50,414 nt of DNA from Paulinella micropora (GCA_009731375.1 BJOX01000136.1:446787-497200); one strand, 5' to 3'. Counted from the first letter of the stretch, positions 31,083 through 43,385 are shown. Numbers and translations are program-made. Notes: a model not told the origin generated them from the letters alone.

Positions 31083-31340
31083 ACAGAGCGTGACGACTGC
31101 ACACCACCACTATTCAGCAGAATTGTATTATTATGTTTATGTTTATGTTTATGTTTATCTTTATGTTTATGTTTACGTTTACGTTTCTGTTTATGTTTGC
31201 GTGTGTGTTTACGTTTATGTTTATGTTTATGCTTAGGTTTAGGTTTAGGTTGTACGTTTATGTTTATATGTTTATGTTTATATGTTATGTTTATGTTATA
31301 TTCATGTCATGTTATGTTGTGCACCACCGCTATCCAGCAG
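31083..31340 (+). repeat. two echoes of exon 30953 in (TTTATG)n
   Basis: The first (gagcgtgacgactgcacacc, accactattcagcag) lacks a donor. The second (caccaccgctatccagcag) is followed by gtgtgt. Confidence 0.7.
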
Positions 31341-31344
31341 GTGT

Positions 31345-32221
31345 GTATCTATTTTTATGCTTATGCTTATGCTTATGCTTATGCTTATGCTTATGCTTAT
31401 TCTTATTTTTAATTTTATGTTTATGTTCATGTTTAGGTTTGTGCTATGTTTATGCTATGTCATGTTGTATGTATGTATGTATGTATGTATTAATGTATGC
31501 ATGTATGTATGCATGTATGTATGTATGTATGTATGTATGTATGTATGTATGTATGTATGTATGTATATATGTATGTATATATGTATGTATGTATGTATGT
31601 ATTTATGCATGTATGTATGTATGTATGGTATGCATGTATGTATGTATGTATGTTATGTATGTATGTATGTATGCATGCATGCATTCATGCATGTATGTAT
31701 GTATGTATTTATGCATGCATCCATGCGTGCATGCGTGCGTGCATGCATGCATGCATGCATGCGTGTATGCATGCATGCGCATGTATGCATGTATGTATGT
31801 ATGTATGCATATGTATGTATGTATGCATGCATGTATGTTTGTATGTATGTATGTATGTATGTATGTATGTATGTATGTATGCATATATGTATGTATGCAT
31901 GATGCATGCATGATGCATGCATGTATGTATGTATGTATTTATGTATTTATGTATGTATGTATGTATGTATGTACGTACGTATGTCTGTATGCATGTCTGT
32001 ATGTATGTATGTCTGTATGTCTGTATGTATGCATGTATGTATGTATGTATGTATGTATGTAAGTATGTATGTATGTATGTACGTATGTATGTATGTATGT
32101 ATGTATGTATGCATGTATGTATGTTATGTATGGATGTTATGTATGGATGTATGCATGTAGGTATGTAGGTAGGTAGGTAGGTAGGTAGATAGATAGATAG
32201 ATAAATAGATAAATAGATACA

Positions 32222-32275
<54 letters not shown>

Positions 32276-32284
32276 CCTACCTAC

Positions 32285-32334
<50 letters not shown>

Positions 32335-32339
32335 GTCTG

Positions 32340-32376
<37 letters not shown>

Positions 32377-32580
32377 GTATGTATGTATGTATGTATGTAT
32401 GTATGCATGCATGCATGCATCCATGCATGCATGCATGCATCCATGCATGCATGCATGTATGTATGTATGTATGTATGTATGTATGTATCTCTATGTATGT
32501 ATCTATGTATGTATCTATGTATGTATCTATGTATGTATCTATGTATGCATCTATGTATGTATCTATGTATGTATGTATGT
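31345..32580. repeat. (CTTATG)n, (ATGT)n and (TCTA)n intron
   Basis: Long compound repeat. ATGT gives way to GATA and then TCTA near 32160-32230, a local strand switch. Confidence 0.95.
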
Positions 32581-32590
32581 TCTTGAGCAG

Positions 32591-32629
32591 GATTGGTTAC
32601 ATCTCGAGCAAAACAACGAAACAAGAGAG
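32591..32629 (+). CDS. exon, parkin-like gene
   Basis: Phase 2-to-2, 39 nt, reading IGYISSKTTKQER with the split codons. Its last 21 nt recur eight times downstream. Confidence 0.65.
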
Positions 32630-32689
32630 GTATACATATAAATATACATACATACATACATACATACATACATACATACATACATACGT

Positions 32690-32794
32690 AACCGTTCTCG
32701 AGCGAAACAACGAAACAAGAGAGGTATACATATAAATATACGTACACACATTCGTACATTCATACATTCATTCATTCATACATACATACATACA

Positions 32795-32825
<31 letters not shown>

Positions 32826-33154
32826 CAGTTCTTGAGCAAAACAACGAAACAAGAGAGGTATACATACATACATACATATATACATACATACATACATACA
32901 TACATAACCGTTCTCGAGCAAAACAACGAAACAAGAGAGGTATACATACATACATACATACATACATACATACCTACGTAAACCGTTCCTGAGCAAAACA
33001 ACGAAACAAGAGAGGTATACATTTTAATATACTACATACATACATACATACATACATATATACATACATACATAACCGTTCTTGAGCAAAATAAGGAAAC
33101 AAGAGAGGTATACATATAAATATACATACATACATACATACATGCATACATACA

Positions 33155-33190
<36 letters not shown>

Positions 33191-33241
33191 CATAACCGTT
33201 CTTGGAGCAAAACGACGAAACAAGAGAGGTATACACATACA

Positions 33242-33275
<34 letters not shown>

Positions 33276-33404
33276 CATACATACATACATACATACATAC
33301 ATACATACATGCATGCATGCATGCATGCATGTGCATGCATGCATGCATACATACATACATACATACATACATACACATACACACATACACACACACATAT
33401 ATAT

Positions 33405-33435
<31 letters not shown>

Positions 33436-34080
33436 CATACTTGCATACATACATACATACATGCATACATACATACATATACTTACACACATACATACAC
33501 TTACACACATACATACATGCATGCATACATACCTACCTACATACATACATACATACATACATACATACATACATACATACATACATACATACACACATAC
33601 ATACTTACATACATACGTACATACATACGTACATACATACATACATACATACATACATACACACATACACACATACATACATACATACATACATACATAC
33701 ACAAATACATACATACATACATACATACATACACACATACATACATACATACATATACATACATACATACATGCATACATGCATGCATACATGCATGCAT
33801 ACATATATACATACATACATACATACATACATACATACATGCATACATGCATACATGCACACATACATACATACATACATACATACATACATACATACAT
33901 ACATACATGCATGCATACATACATACGTAACCGTTCTCGAGCAAGGCAAGGAAACAAGTAAGGTATATGCATACATACATACATACATACATGCATACAT
34001 ACATACATACATACATACATACATACATACATACATACGTAACCGTTCTCGAGCAAGGCAAGGAAACAAGTAAGGTATAT
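32690..34080 (+). repeat. eight 21-nt micro-exon-like echoes in (ACAT)n
   Basis: Copies at 32703-32723, 32837-32857, 32919-32939, 32994-33014, 33087-33107, 33208-33228, 33942-33962 and 34054-34074. Each is exactly 21 nt between AG and GT. All are open in the gene's phase, encoding variants of SKTTKQER (SETTKQER, SKIRKQER, SKARKQVR). The flanks accgttcttgag and gtatacat are copied too. Confidence 0.85.
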
Positions 34081-34172
34081 GCATACATACATACATACAT
34101 ACATACATACGTACGTACGTACGTACGTAACGTAACGTAACGTTACGTTACGTTACGTGCGTTCGTACATAC

Positions 34173-34206
34173 ATACTCCAGAAGGCATCTCTTCGGCTTC
34201 CGATAG
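34173..34206 (+). repeat. upstream echo of exon 34571
   Basis: tactccagaaggcatctctt followed by cggcttccgatag resembles the exon around 34575-34605 but hits a stop in the required phase. A third trace (ggcttccgacagcatgg) lies at about 34919-34935. Confidence 0.55.
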
Positions 34207-34570
34207 CATACATACATACATACATACAGACAGACAGACAGACATACATACATACATACATAAATACATACACATACATACACATACATGCATACATACA
34301 TACATACATACGTACATACATACATACATACATACACATACATAAACATACATACATTCATACATACACACATACATACACACAACATAAATACATACAC
34401 ATACATACACATACATACATACATACATACATACGTACGTACATACGTACATACATACATACATACATACACATACATACACATACATACATTCATACAT
34501 ACACACATACATACACACATACATTCATTCATACATACATACATACATACATACATACATACATACACAG

Positions 34571-34624
34571 GCACCCAGAACGTACCTCTTCTTCCGCCTC
34601 TGATGGCAAGGATGATATAAGAAG
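34571..34624 (+). CDS. exon, parkin-like gene
   Basis: Phase 2-to-2, 54 nt, reading HPERTSSSASDGKDDIRR with the split codons. Acceptor tacacag, donor gtagtg. Ser/Asp-rich. Confidence 0.65.
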
Positions 34625-34644
34625 GTAGTGTATGTCATTTCATG

Positions 34645-34900
34645 TTATGATCTGTTCTCTTATGTCATGTTATGTTATGTTATGTCATGTTATGTTATGT
34701 TATGTTATGTCATGTTATGTTATGTTATGTTATGTCATGTTATGTCATGTCATGTGAGGTCATGTTATGTTATGTTATGTTTATGTTATGTTATGTTATG
34801 TTATGTCATGTCATGTCATGTTATGTTATGTTATGTTATGTTATGTTATGTCATGTCATGTTATATTATGTTATGTTATGTTATCTTATATTATGTTGAG
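34645..34900. repeat. (TTATG)n/(TCATG)n pentamer
   Basis: Pentanucleotide repeat in the intron. Confidence 0.95.
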
Positions 34901-35051
34901 TGTATGTATGCAATATATGGCTTCCGACAGCATGGACGATTCGACAAAAAGGAATCAATCAGGAAATCAACCAATACATAATTCATTTCATTCATTTTTC
35001 ATTTATTTCAATCTTTGAGCTGTTCTTCTCCACCCGAATTTTCTGGTTCTA

Positions 35052-35203
35052 GGTGCCACTTTCTGGGTTTGCGGCCTGAATAGCCAGGACCTGTGGTGGC
35101 ACTTTCCCACGGGTTTGCGGCCTAAAAAGCCAGGACCTGTGGTGCCACTTTCACACGGGTTTGCGGCCTGAAAAGCCAGGACCTGTGGTGGCACTTTCAC
35201 ACC
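35052..35203 (+). repeat. 46-bp minisatellite, about 3.3 copies
   Basis: The unit gccaggacctgtggtggcac tttcacacgggtttgcggcc tgaaaa is repeated with a few changes. It is not a microsatellite relative and has no open function visible. Confidence 0.85.
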
Positions 35204-35329
35204 CAAAAACCAGAAACTTAGGGCGGGGCAGAGTGAGCCTTTGTTATTTGTCTGAGTGATTCAGCGGAAGCGCCTATGTATTTTATGGATGTAGGCATGT
35301 ACTCACCTTCTGTATGTTTTCTTTCTTAG

Positions 35330-35429
35330 CCTGACCGATTCAGAGGGGGAAGTGTATAGCTCGAGTTCGTATATTGCACCTGTCGCACCCGCCCCTCCCT
35401 CCCCGAGCTTACGATCTCGCATTGTACAG
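35330..35429 (+). CDS. exon, parkin-like gene
   Basis: Pyrimidine-rich acceptor (gttttctttcttag), donor gtgagg. Phase 2-to-0 reading LTDSEGEVYSSSSYIAPVA and PAPPSPSLRSRIVQ. Acidic-Ser then Pro-rich. Two echoes of its 3' end with donors follow. Confidence 0.75.
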
Positions 35430-35488
35430 GTGAGGAGAAACTCACACACGCACATACTCACAAACTCACACACACACACACACACATA

Positions 35489-35518
<30 letters not shown>

Positions 35519-35519
<1 letters not shown>

Positions 35520-35618
35520 CTAGCTTACGTTCTCGCATCGTTCAGGTAAAGGAGAGTGAGGAACAACAATAGCAGCAACAACATATGATCATGATGATAA
35601 CAACAACAACAACAACAA

Positions 35619-35695
<77 letters not shown>

Positions 35696-35732
35696 ACAAC
35701 AACAACAGTCCTCCCCTACGCATAGTTCAGGT
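35519..35732 (+). repeat. two 3'-end echoes of exon 35330 plus (CAA)n
   Basis: ctagcttacgttctcgcatc, gttcag|gtaaag at 35519-35547 and ctacgcatagttcag|gtacag at about 35715-35730, both followed by gagagtgaggaacaac. CAA/CAG repeats lie between. Confidence 0.8.
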
Positions 35733-35797
35733 ACAGGAGAGTGAGGAACAACAACAACGCCAACGACAAAGACAACAACAACAACAACAACAACAAA

Positions 35798-35798
35798 G

Positions 35799-35855
<57 letters not shown>

Positions 35856-36070
35856 ACCCCCCCCCCCCACCCCCCCCCCCCCCCCCCCCCCCCCACACAC
35901 CCCCCCCCCCCCCACACCCCCCACACACACCCCACACACACACAACACACACACATAACACACACACACACAACACAAANNNNNNNNNNNNNNNNNNNNN
36001 NNNNNNNNNNNNNNNNNNNNNNNNNNNNNNNNNNNNNNNNNNNNNNNNNNNNNNNNNNNNNNNNNNNNNN
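35798..36070. repeat. poly-C tract and 91-N gap
   Basis: About 100 bp of C, then CA-rich sequence and Ns at 35980-36070. Length here is unlikely to be reliable. Confidence 0.95.
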
Positions 36071-36119
36071 ACCCCCAACACACACACACGCACACACACC
36101 CATTCAATCTTTTGTACAG

Positions 36120-36204
36120 CCTTTGTACTTTTCGGTCCAAGCTTTGACTCGACGGCTGACCAACGTAGCCAGACCAGACAGCTCTGCCGGTGCAACCAGC
36201 ACTG
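36120..36204 (+). CDS. exon, parkin-like gene
   Basis: Acceptor caatcttttgtacag, donor gtatgt. Phase 0-to-1 reading PLYFSVQALTRRLTNVARPD and SSAGATST. Confidence 0.65.
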
Positions 36205-36825
36205 GTATGTGTGTATGTATGTATGTTTGTATGCATGTATGTATGTATGTATGTATGTATGTATGTATTTATGTATGTATGTATGTATGTATGTATGTAT
36301 GCATGCATGCAATCGTGCGTGCATGTATCTATGTATGTAGTAAGTAAGTATGTATGTATGTATGTATGTAATGTATGTATGTATGTAATGTATGTAATGT
36401 AAATGTAATGTAAATGTAATGTAATGTAATGTAATGTAATGTGATGTAATGTAATGTAATGTAATGTAATGCCATGTATAAATGTTATGTTATATTATTT
36501 TATGGTATGTTATATATATATATATATATATATAAACAGGACCGTCAGAACGCAGACTGGGTATGGATGGCCTTGCGAATGGTCAATGCATACATGCATA
36601 CATACATACATGCATACATACATACATACATACATACATACATACATACATACACATACATACATACATACACACATACATACATACACACATACATACA
36701 TACATACATACATACACACATACATACATACATACATACATGCATGCATGCATGCATGCATGCATACATACATACATACATGCATACATACATACATACA
36801 TACATGCATACATACATACATACAT

Positions 36826-36858
<33 letters not shown>

Positions 36859-36910
36859 TACATACATACAGACATACATACAGACATACATACATACATA
36901 CATACATGTA
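36205..36910. repeat. (ATGT)n, (AATGT)n and (ACAT)n introns
   Basis: The intron before 36540 is ATGT passing to AATGT; the one after is ACAT with CACA blocks. Confidence 0.95.
36540..36581 (+). CDS. exon, parkin-like gene
   Basis: Acceptor ataaacag. Phase 1-to-1 reading GPSERRLGMDGLAN. An inner donor (ctgg|gtatgg at 36560-36561) is stronger and also keeps phase 1, so the exon may be only 21 nt. Confidence 0.5.
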
Positions 36911-36911
36911 G

Positions 36912-36979
36912 GTGTTGGTGACTCGTCTGCTAAAGAAGAAATAAAAGAGCAGCCTCGAATACCTATTAACCTAACCTGG
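36912..36979 (+). CDS. exon, parkin-like gene
   Basis: Acceptor catgtag, donor gtacga. Phase 1-to-0 reading [20 protein letters not shown] and LTW. The second half is echoed at 37280-37309. Confidence 0.7.
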
Positions 36980-36983
36980 GTAC

Positions 36984-36984
<1 letters not shown>

Positions 36985-37031
<47 letters not shown>

Positions 37032-37052
37032 TAGATAGATAGATAGATAGAC

Positions 37053-37099
<47 letters not shown>

Positions 37100-37100
37100 C

Positions 37101-37174
<74 letters not shown>

Positions 37175-37187
37175 GTAGGTAGATAGG

Positions 37188-37274
<87 letters not shown>

Positions 37275-37314
37275 AAGAGCAGCCTCGAATACCTATTAAC
37301 CTAACCTGGGTACA

Positions 37315-37408
<94 letters not shown>

Positions 37409-37462
37409 ATCTAGCTAGCTAGCTAGCTAGCTAGCTCTATCTATCCACCCATCCATTCATCC

Positions 37463-37493
<31 letters not shown>

Positions 37494-37635
37494 CATCTAT
37501 CTATCTGTCTATCTACCTCCCTACCTATCTACCTACCTATCTAGGTGTCTATCTATCAATCTATCTATCTATGCATGTATGTCTAGGTGTCTATCTACCA
37601 ATCTATCTATCTAGGTGTCTATCTATGCATTTCTA
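36985..37635 (+). repeat. (GATA)n, exon echo, then (TATC)n
   Basis: GATA runs to 37272, then a copy of the exon's last part (30 nt from 37280, [10 protein letters not shown], between AG and GT), then TATC. The repeat strand flips exactly at the echo. Confidence 0.85.
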
Positions 37636-37640
37636 TCTAG

Positions 37641-37685
37641 GTGGACCTTGATGGTTCGAGCGAGGCGTTGGAAATCTTAAATAAG
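37641..37685 (+). CDS. exon, parkin-like gene
   Basis: Acceptor ctatctag, donor gtaatt. Phase 0-to-0 reading [16 protein letters not shown] second identical copy at 38651-38695 lies in a duplicated block that is probably artificial, so count it once. Confidence 0.7.
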
Positions 37686-38044
37686 GTAATTTTTTTGTGT
37701 ATGTATGTATGTATGTATGTATGTATGTATGTATGTATGTACGTACGTACGTATGTACGTACGTGTACGTACGTATGTATGTATGGTATGTATGGTATGT
37801 ATGTATGTATGTATGTATATATGTATGGTATGTATGTACGTATGTACGTATGTACTTACGCACGTACGGTACATACGGTACCGTGCCCTACTACGTACGC
37901 ACGTAGGTATGTATGTACGTTTGTATACGTTCGTACGTTCGTACGTATGTATGTATGAATGTAATTTATGCATGTATGTATGTATGTGCATGTATGTATG
38001 TATGTATGTATGTATGTATGTATGTATGTATGTATGCATGTATG

Positions 38045-38062
38045 NNNNNNNNNNAGATAGAC

Positions 38063-38109
<47 letters not shown>

Positions 38110-38110
38110 C

Positions 38111-38184
<74 letters not shown>

Positions 38185-38197
38185 GTAGGTAGATAGG

Positions 38198-38284
<87 letters not shown>

Positions 38285-38324
38285 AAGAGCAGCCTCGAAT
38301 ACCTATTAACCTAACCTGGGTACA

Positions 38325-38418
<94 letters not shown>

Positions 38419-38472
38419 ATCTAGCTAGCTAGCTAGCTAGCTAGCTCTATCTATCCACCCATCCATTCATCC

Positions 38473-38503
<31 letters not shown>

Positions 38504-39054
38504 CATCTATCTATCTGTCTATCTACCTCCCTACCTATCTACCTACCTATCTAGGTGTCTATCTATCAATCTATCTATCTATGCATGTATGTCTAGGTGT
38601 CTATCTACCAATCTATCTATCTAGGTGTCTATCTATGCATTTCTATCTAGGTGGACCTTGATGGTTCGAGCGAGGCGTTGGAAATCTTAAATAAGGTAAT
38701 TTTTTTGTGTATGTATGTATGTATGTATGTATGTATGTATGTATGTATGTACGTACGTACGTATGTACGTACGTGTACGTACGTATGTATGTATGGTATG
38801 TATGGTATGTATGTATGTATGTATGTATATATGTATGGTATGTATGTACGTATGTACGTATGTACTTACGCACGTACGGTACATACGGTACCGTGCCCTA
38901 CTACGTACGCACGTAGGTATGTATGTACGTTTGTATACGTTCGTACGTTCGTACGTATGTATGTATGAATGTAATTTATGCATGTATGTATGTATGTGCA
39001 TGTATGTATGTATGTATGTATGTATGTATGTATGTATGTATGTATGCATGTATG
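38045..39054. other. 10-N gap followed by an exact 1,000-bp copy of the sequence before it
   Basis: Ns at 38045-38054. Positions 38055-39054 repeat 37045-38044 at a constant offset of 1010, with all landmarks (exon, echo, repeat interruptions) identical. This points to unmerged contig overlap. Confidence 0.85.
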
Positions 39055-39069
39055 TATGTATGTATGTAG

Positions 39070-39123
39070 AAGAGAAAGCGACAATATATGCAGAATGAAG
39101 GATTAAGTAGGACGAGTCATAAG
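39070..39123 (+). CDS. basic exon, parkin-like gene
   Basis: Acceptor gtatgtag, donor gtacat. Phase 0-to-0, 54 nt, reading [18 protein letters not shown]; the KRKR start could be a nuclear-localisation signal. Confidence 0.7.
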
Positions 39124-39183
39124 GTACATACATACATACATACATACATACATAAATACATGCATACATACATACATACAATA

Positions 39184-40430
39184 CAATACAGGTGTCTATG
39201 CTTACAAGAACGATGTCATTCGCCACTCGTTCTAACATACATACATACATACATACATACATACATTCATACATTCATACATTCATACATACATACATAC
39301 ATGCATACATACATACATACATTCATACATACATTCATACATATATTCATACATACATACATACATACATACGTACATACAAACATACATACATACAACA
39401 CAGGTATCTATGCTCACAAGAACGTAACCATGAGCCACTCGTTGTTCTATCATACATACATACATACATGCATACATACATACATGCATACATACATACA
39501 TACATACAATACAGATGTCTACGCTTACAAGAACGTTGGCGTTAGCCACTCGTTCTATCATACATACATATATACATGCATACATACATACATACATACA
39601 TAGATACATCATACATACATACATATAAGAACCTTGGAAGGAGCGCTGATAGAAGATAAAGACATACAACAAACATGCATGCATACATATACATACATAC
39701 ATGCATACATACATACACACATAGACACACTAACACATACACACATACATACAAGAACCTCGGAAGGAGCGCTGATAGAAGATAAAGAAATACATACTTA
39801 CATGCATGCATGCATACATCCATACACACATACATACATAGATACATACATACATACATGGATACATACATACATACATACATACATAAACACACTAACA
39901 CACTAACACATACACACATACATACAAGAACCTCGGAAGGAGCGCTGATAGAAGATGAAGACATATATACTTACATACATACATACATAGATACATACAT
40001 ACATACATACATAAATACATACATACATACATACATACATACATAAATACATAAACACATAAACACATGAGCACATACATACATGAACCTCGGAAGGAGC
40101 GCTGATAGAACGAGTGGCTAACGGCTATGTTCTTGTAAGCGTAGACACCTGTATTGTATGTATGTACGTATGAATGTATGTATGTATGTATGTATGTATG
40201 TATGTATGTATGTATGTATGTATGTATGTATGTATGTATGTATGTATGTATGTATGTATGATAGAACGAGTGGCTAACGGCAACGTTCTTGTAAGCGTAG
40301 ACACCTGTATTGTATGTATGTATGTATGTATGTATGTATGTATGTATGTGTGTGTGTATGTATGTTTGTATGTATGTATGTATGTATGTATGCAACGTTC
40401 TTGTAAGCGTAGATACCTGTATTGTATGTA
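39184..40430. repeat. inverted array of two non-microsatellite modules in (ACAT)n/(ATGT)n
   Basis: Module 1 (gtgtctatgcttacaagaac through cactcgttctatcat) occurs in plus orientation at about 39191, 39402 and 39514, and inverted at about 40108, 40259 and 40393. Module 2 (aacctcggaaggagcgctga, tagaagataaagac) occurs at about 39630, 39753, 39925 and, fused to inverted module 1, at 40084. The tetranucleotide flips from ACAT to ATGT with the inversion. I could not fit either module into the gene's reading frame. Confidence 0.8.
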
Positions 40431-40439
40431 TGTATGTAT

Positions 40440-40520
40440 GTATGTATGTATGTATGTATGTGTGTATGTATGTGTGTATGTATGTGTGTATGCATGTATG
40501 TATGTATGTATGTATGTATG

Positions 40521-40551
<31 letters not shown>

Positions 40552-40901
40552 TGTATGATATGTATGTATGATATGCGTATTTATGTATGTATGCATGTAT
40601 GTATTCATGTATGTATGCATGTATGTATGTATGTATGTACGTACGTACGAACGTACGTACGTACGTACGTACGTACATACATACATACATATATACATAT
40701 ATACATACATACATACATACATACATACATACGTACGTACGTACATACATACATACATACATACATACATACACACATACATACATACATACATACATAC
40801 ATACATACATACATTACATACATACACACACACATACATACATACATAACATACATACATATATACATACATACATACATACATACACGTACGTATGTAT
40901 G

Positions 40902-40930
<29 letters not shown>
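40440..40930. repeat. (ATGT)n, (ACGT)n and (ACAT)n intron
   Basis: Strand-symmetric tetranucleotides with an ACGT-rich switch near 40640-40670. Confidence 0.95.
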
Positions 40931-40932
<2 letters not shown>

Positions 40933-40933
40933 G

Positions 40934-40990
40934 GGTCCAAAACCACCATTTGAACCATCGCTCAAGAGGCGAACAGAAAAGACAGAAACG
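40934..40990 (+). CDS. exon, parkin-like gene
   Basis: Acceptor tatgtaag, strong donor gtaagt. Phase 0-to-0, 57 nt, reading GPKPPFEPSLKRRTEKTET. Its last part and about 100 bp of the following intron are repeated at 41092-41190. Confidence 0.7.
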
Positions 40991-41091
40991 GTAAGTTTCT
41001 TCTTGATCTATCCAAAAACATGTCTATCTACCTACCTAGCTACCTATCTAACTACAAATTGCCTGCATACATTGATACATTAATGCATCCA

Positions 41092-41190
41092 TGAAGAGGC
41101 GGGGAGATACGACAGAAACGGTAGCTACCTACTGTATCATCTATCCAAAAACATGTCTACCTACCTAGCTACCTATCTATCTAACTACAC
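41092..41190 (+). repeat. echo of exon 40934 3' end with its donor and intron start
   Basis: gaagaggcggggagatacga, cagaaacg|gtagct followed by atctatccaaaaacatgtct and ctacctagctacc, as after the real exon. Confidence 0.8.
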
Positions 41191-41199
41191 CATGCCTAC

Positions 41200-41300
41200 T
41201 ACATACATTACATACATTCATAATTCATACATTCATACATATACATGCATACGTACAAACATACAAACAGAAAACATACATACATACATACATACATACA

Positions 41301-41334
<34 letters not shown>

Positions 41335-42009
41335 ACCAAACATACATACAGTACATACATACATACATACATACATACATACATACATACATGCATACAT
41401 ACATACATGCATACATACACATACATACATACATACATACATACATACATACATGCATGCATAGGAAGGAGAAGATACAAGCAGTATCGACCTGCCTCAA
41501 CAGGTTAAAAAATATTCATACGTACATACATACATACATACATACATACATACATACATACATACATAACATACATAACATACATAACATACATAACGTA
41601 CATAACGTACATAACATACGTAACATACGTAACATAACATAACATACATACATACATACATACATACATACATACATACATAGATACATACATACATACA
41701 TACATACATACATACATAACATACATAACATACATAACATACATAGCATACATAGCATGCATGCATAACATGCATACATACAATACATACATACATACAT
41801 ACATGCATGCATGCATACATGCATGCATACATGCATGCATACATACATACACACACATACATACATACATACATACATACATACACACATACATGCATTC
41901 ATACATACACACATACATACATACATACATACCATACATACATATATACATACATACATACCTACATATTTACGTACATATGTACATACATACATACATA
42001 CATACAACA

Positions 42010-42041
<32 letters not shown>

Positions 42042-42175
42042 CATTCATATACATTCATGCATTCATACATACATACATACATACATACATACATACATAC
42101 ATACATACATGCATACATGCATACATACATACATACATACATACATACATACATACATACGTATATGCATACATA
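41200..42175. repeat. (ACAT)n/(AACAT)n introns
   Basis: Both flanking introns are ACAT repeats; AACAT pentamers at 41570-41640 and 41716-41760. Confidence 0.95.
41465..41503 (+). CDS. exon, parkin-like gene
   Basis: Acceptor tgcatag, donor gttaaa. Phase 0-to-0 reading EGEDTSSIDLPQQ. Confidence 0.6.
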
Positions 42176-42177
42176 AG

Positions 42178-42218
42178 TACATCAAAGAGACGCGCTGGGA
42201 TCATTTGAGCCACAACAT
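42178..42218 (+). CDS. possible exon, parkin-like gene
   Basis: Between acataag and gtattt. Phase 0-to-2 reading YIKETRWDHLSHN. It fits if followed by the short form at 42484-42501 and by 43418-43445; otherwise it is skipped. Confidence 0.4.
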
Positions 42219-42483
42219 GTATTTATGCATGTACGTATGCATGCATGTATGTATGTTATGTATGTATGCATGTATGTATCTATGTATGTATGTATGTATG
42301 TATGTATGTCTGTATGTATGTATGTATGCATGCATGCATGCATGTATGTATGTATGTATGTATGTATGTATGTATGTAGTATGTATGTATGTATGTATGT
42401 ATGTATGTATGTATGTATGTCTGTATGTGTCTATGTATGTATTTATGTATGTATGTATGTATGTATGTATGTATGTATGTCAG

Positions 42484-42522
42484 GCTCACCAGGACAAGAA
42501 GGTAAAAACAAACAACGAAGAG
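42484..42522 (+). CDS. possible exon with two donors
   Basis: Acceptor tatgtcag. Donors after 42501 (gtaaaa) and 42522 (gtaaaa). The long form is phase 0-to-0 (AHQDKKVKTNNEE); the short 18-nt form works in phase 2. Confidence 0.4.
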
Positions 42523-42600
42523 GTAAAATACGTATGTAAAATGTATATATGTATGTATATATGTATGCATGTATGTATGTATGCATGTATGTATGTATGT

Positions 42601-42997
42601 TATGTTATTGTATGGTATGGTATGGTATGTTATGGTATGGTATGGTATGGTATGGTATGGTATGGTATGATATGGTATGGTATGGTATGGTATGGTATGG
42701 TGTATGGTGTATGGTGTATGGTGTGTGGTGTGGGGTGTGGTGTGGGGTGTGGTGTGGTGTGGTGTGGTGTGGGGAGGGGTGTGGTGTGTGGTGTGGTGTG
42801 GTGTGGTGTGGTGTGGTGTGGTGTGTTATGGTGTGGTGTATGGCGTGTGGTGTATGGTGTGTGGTGTGGTGTGGTGGTATGCGGTGTGTGGTGTGTGGTG
42901 TGTGGTGTGGTGTGTAGTGTGCGGTGTGTGGTGTGCGGTGTGCGGGGTGGGGGGTGAGGTGTGGGGTGTGGGGCGGTGTGGTGTGGTGTGGTGTGAT
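42601..42997. repeat. (GGTAT)n drifting into (GGTGT)n
   Basis: A pentamer array whose left half is TATGG and right half TGTGG, with a graded change between. Flanked by ATGT repeats to 43215 and ACAT to 43380. Confidence 0.95.
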
Positions 42998-43385
42998 GTA
43001 TGTATGTATGTATGTATGTATGTATGTATGTATGTATGTATGTATGTATGTACGTATGTCTGTATGTCTGTATGCATGTATGTATGTATGTATGTATGTA
43101 CGTATGTATGTATGTATGTATGTATGTATGTATGTATGTATGTACGTACGTACGTACGTACGTATGTATGTATGTATGTATGTATGTATGTATGTATGTA
43201 TGTATGTATGTATGTATGTTGCCTAGTAGCGCCTACATACATACATACAATACATACATACATACATACATACATACACACATACACACATACATTCATA
43301 CATACATACATTCATACATACATACATACATACACACATACATACACACATACATACATACATACATACATACATACATGCATAG

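Noticed and set aside
32690-34080. Repeat-spacer look of a CRISPR array
   Set aside because: The spacers are ACAT repeats, not unique, and the genome is eukaryotic. The pattern is an exon-end duplication.
38651-38695. Second genuine copy of the [15 protein letters not shown] exon
   Set aside because: It lies in the exact 1,000-bp copy after a 10-N gap, most likely an assembly artefact.
39402-39450. Module 1 copy (VSMLTRT) as an exon of the parkin-like gene
   Set aside because: The only AG-GT form is 20 nt and breaks the phase between 39123 and 40934, which join directly in frame.
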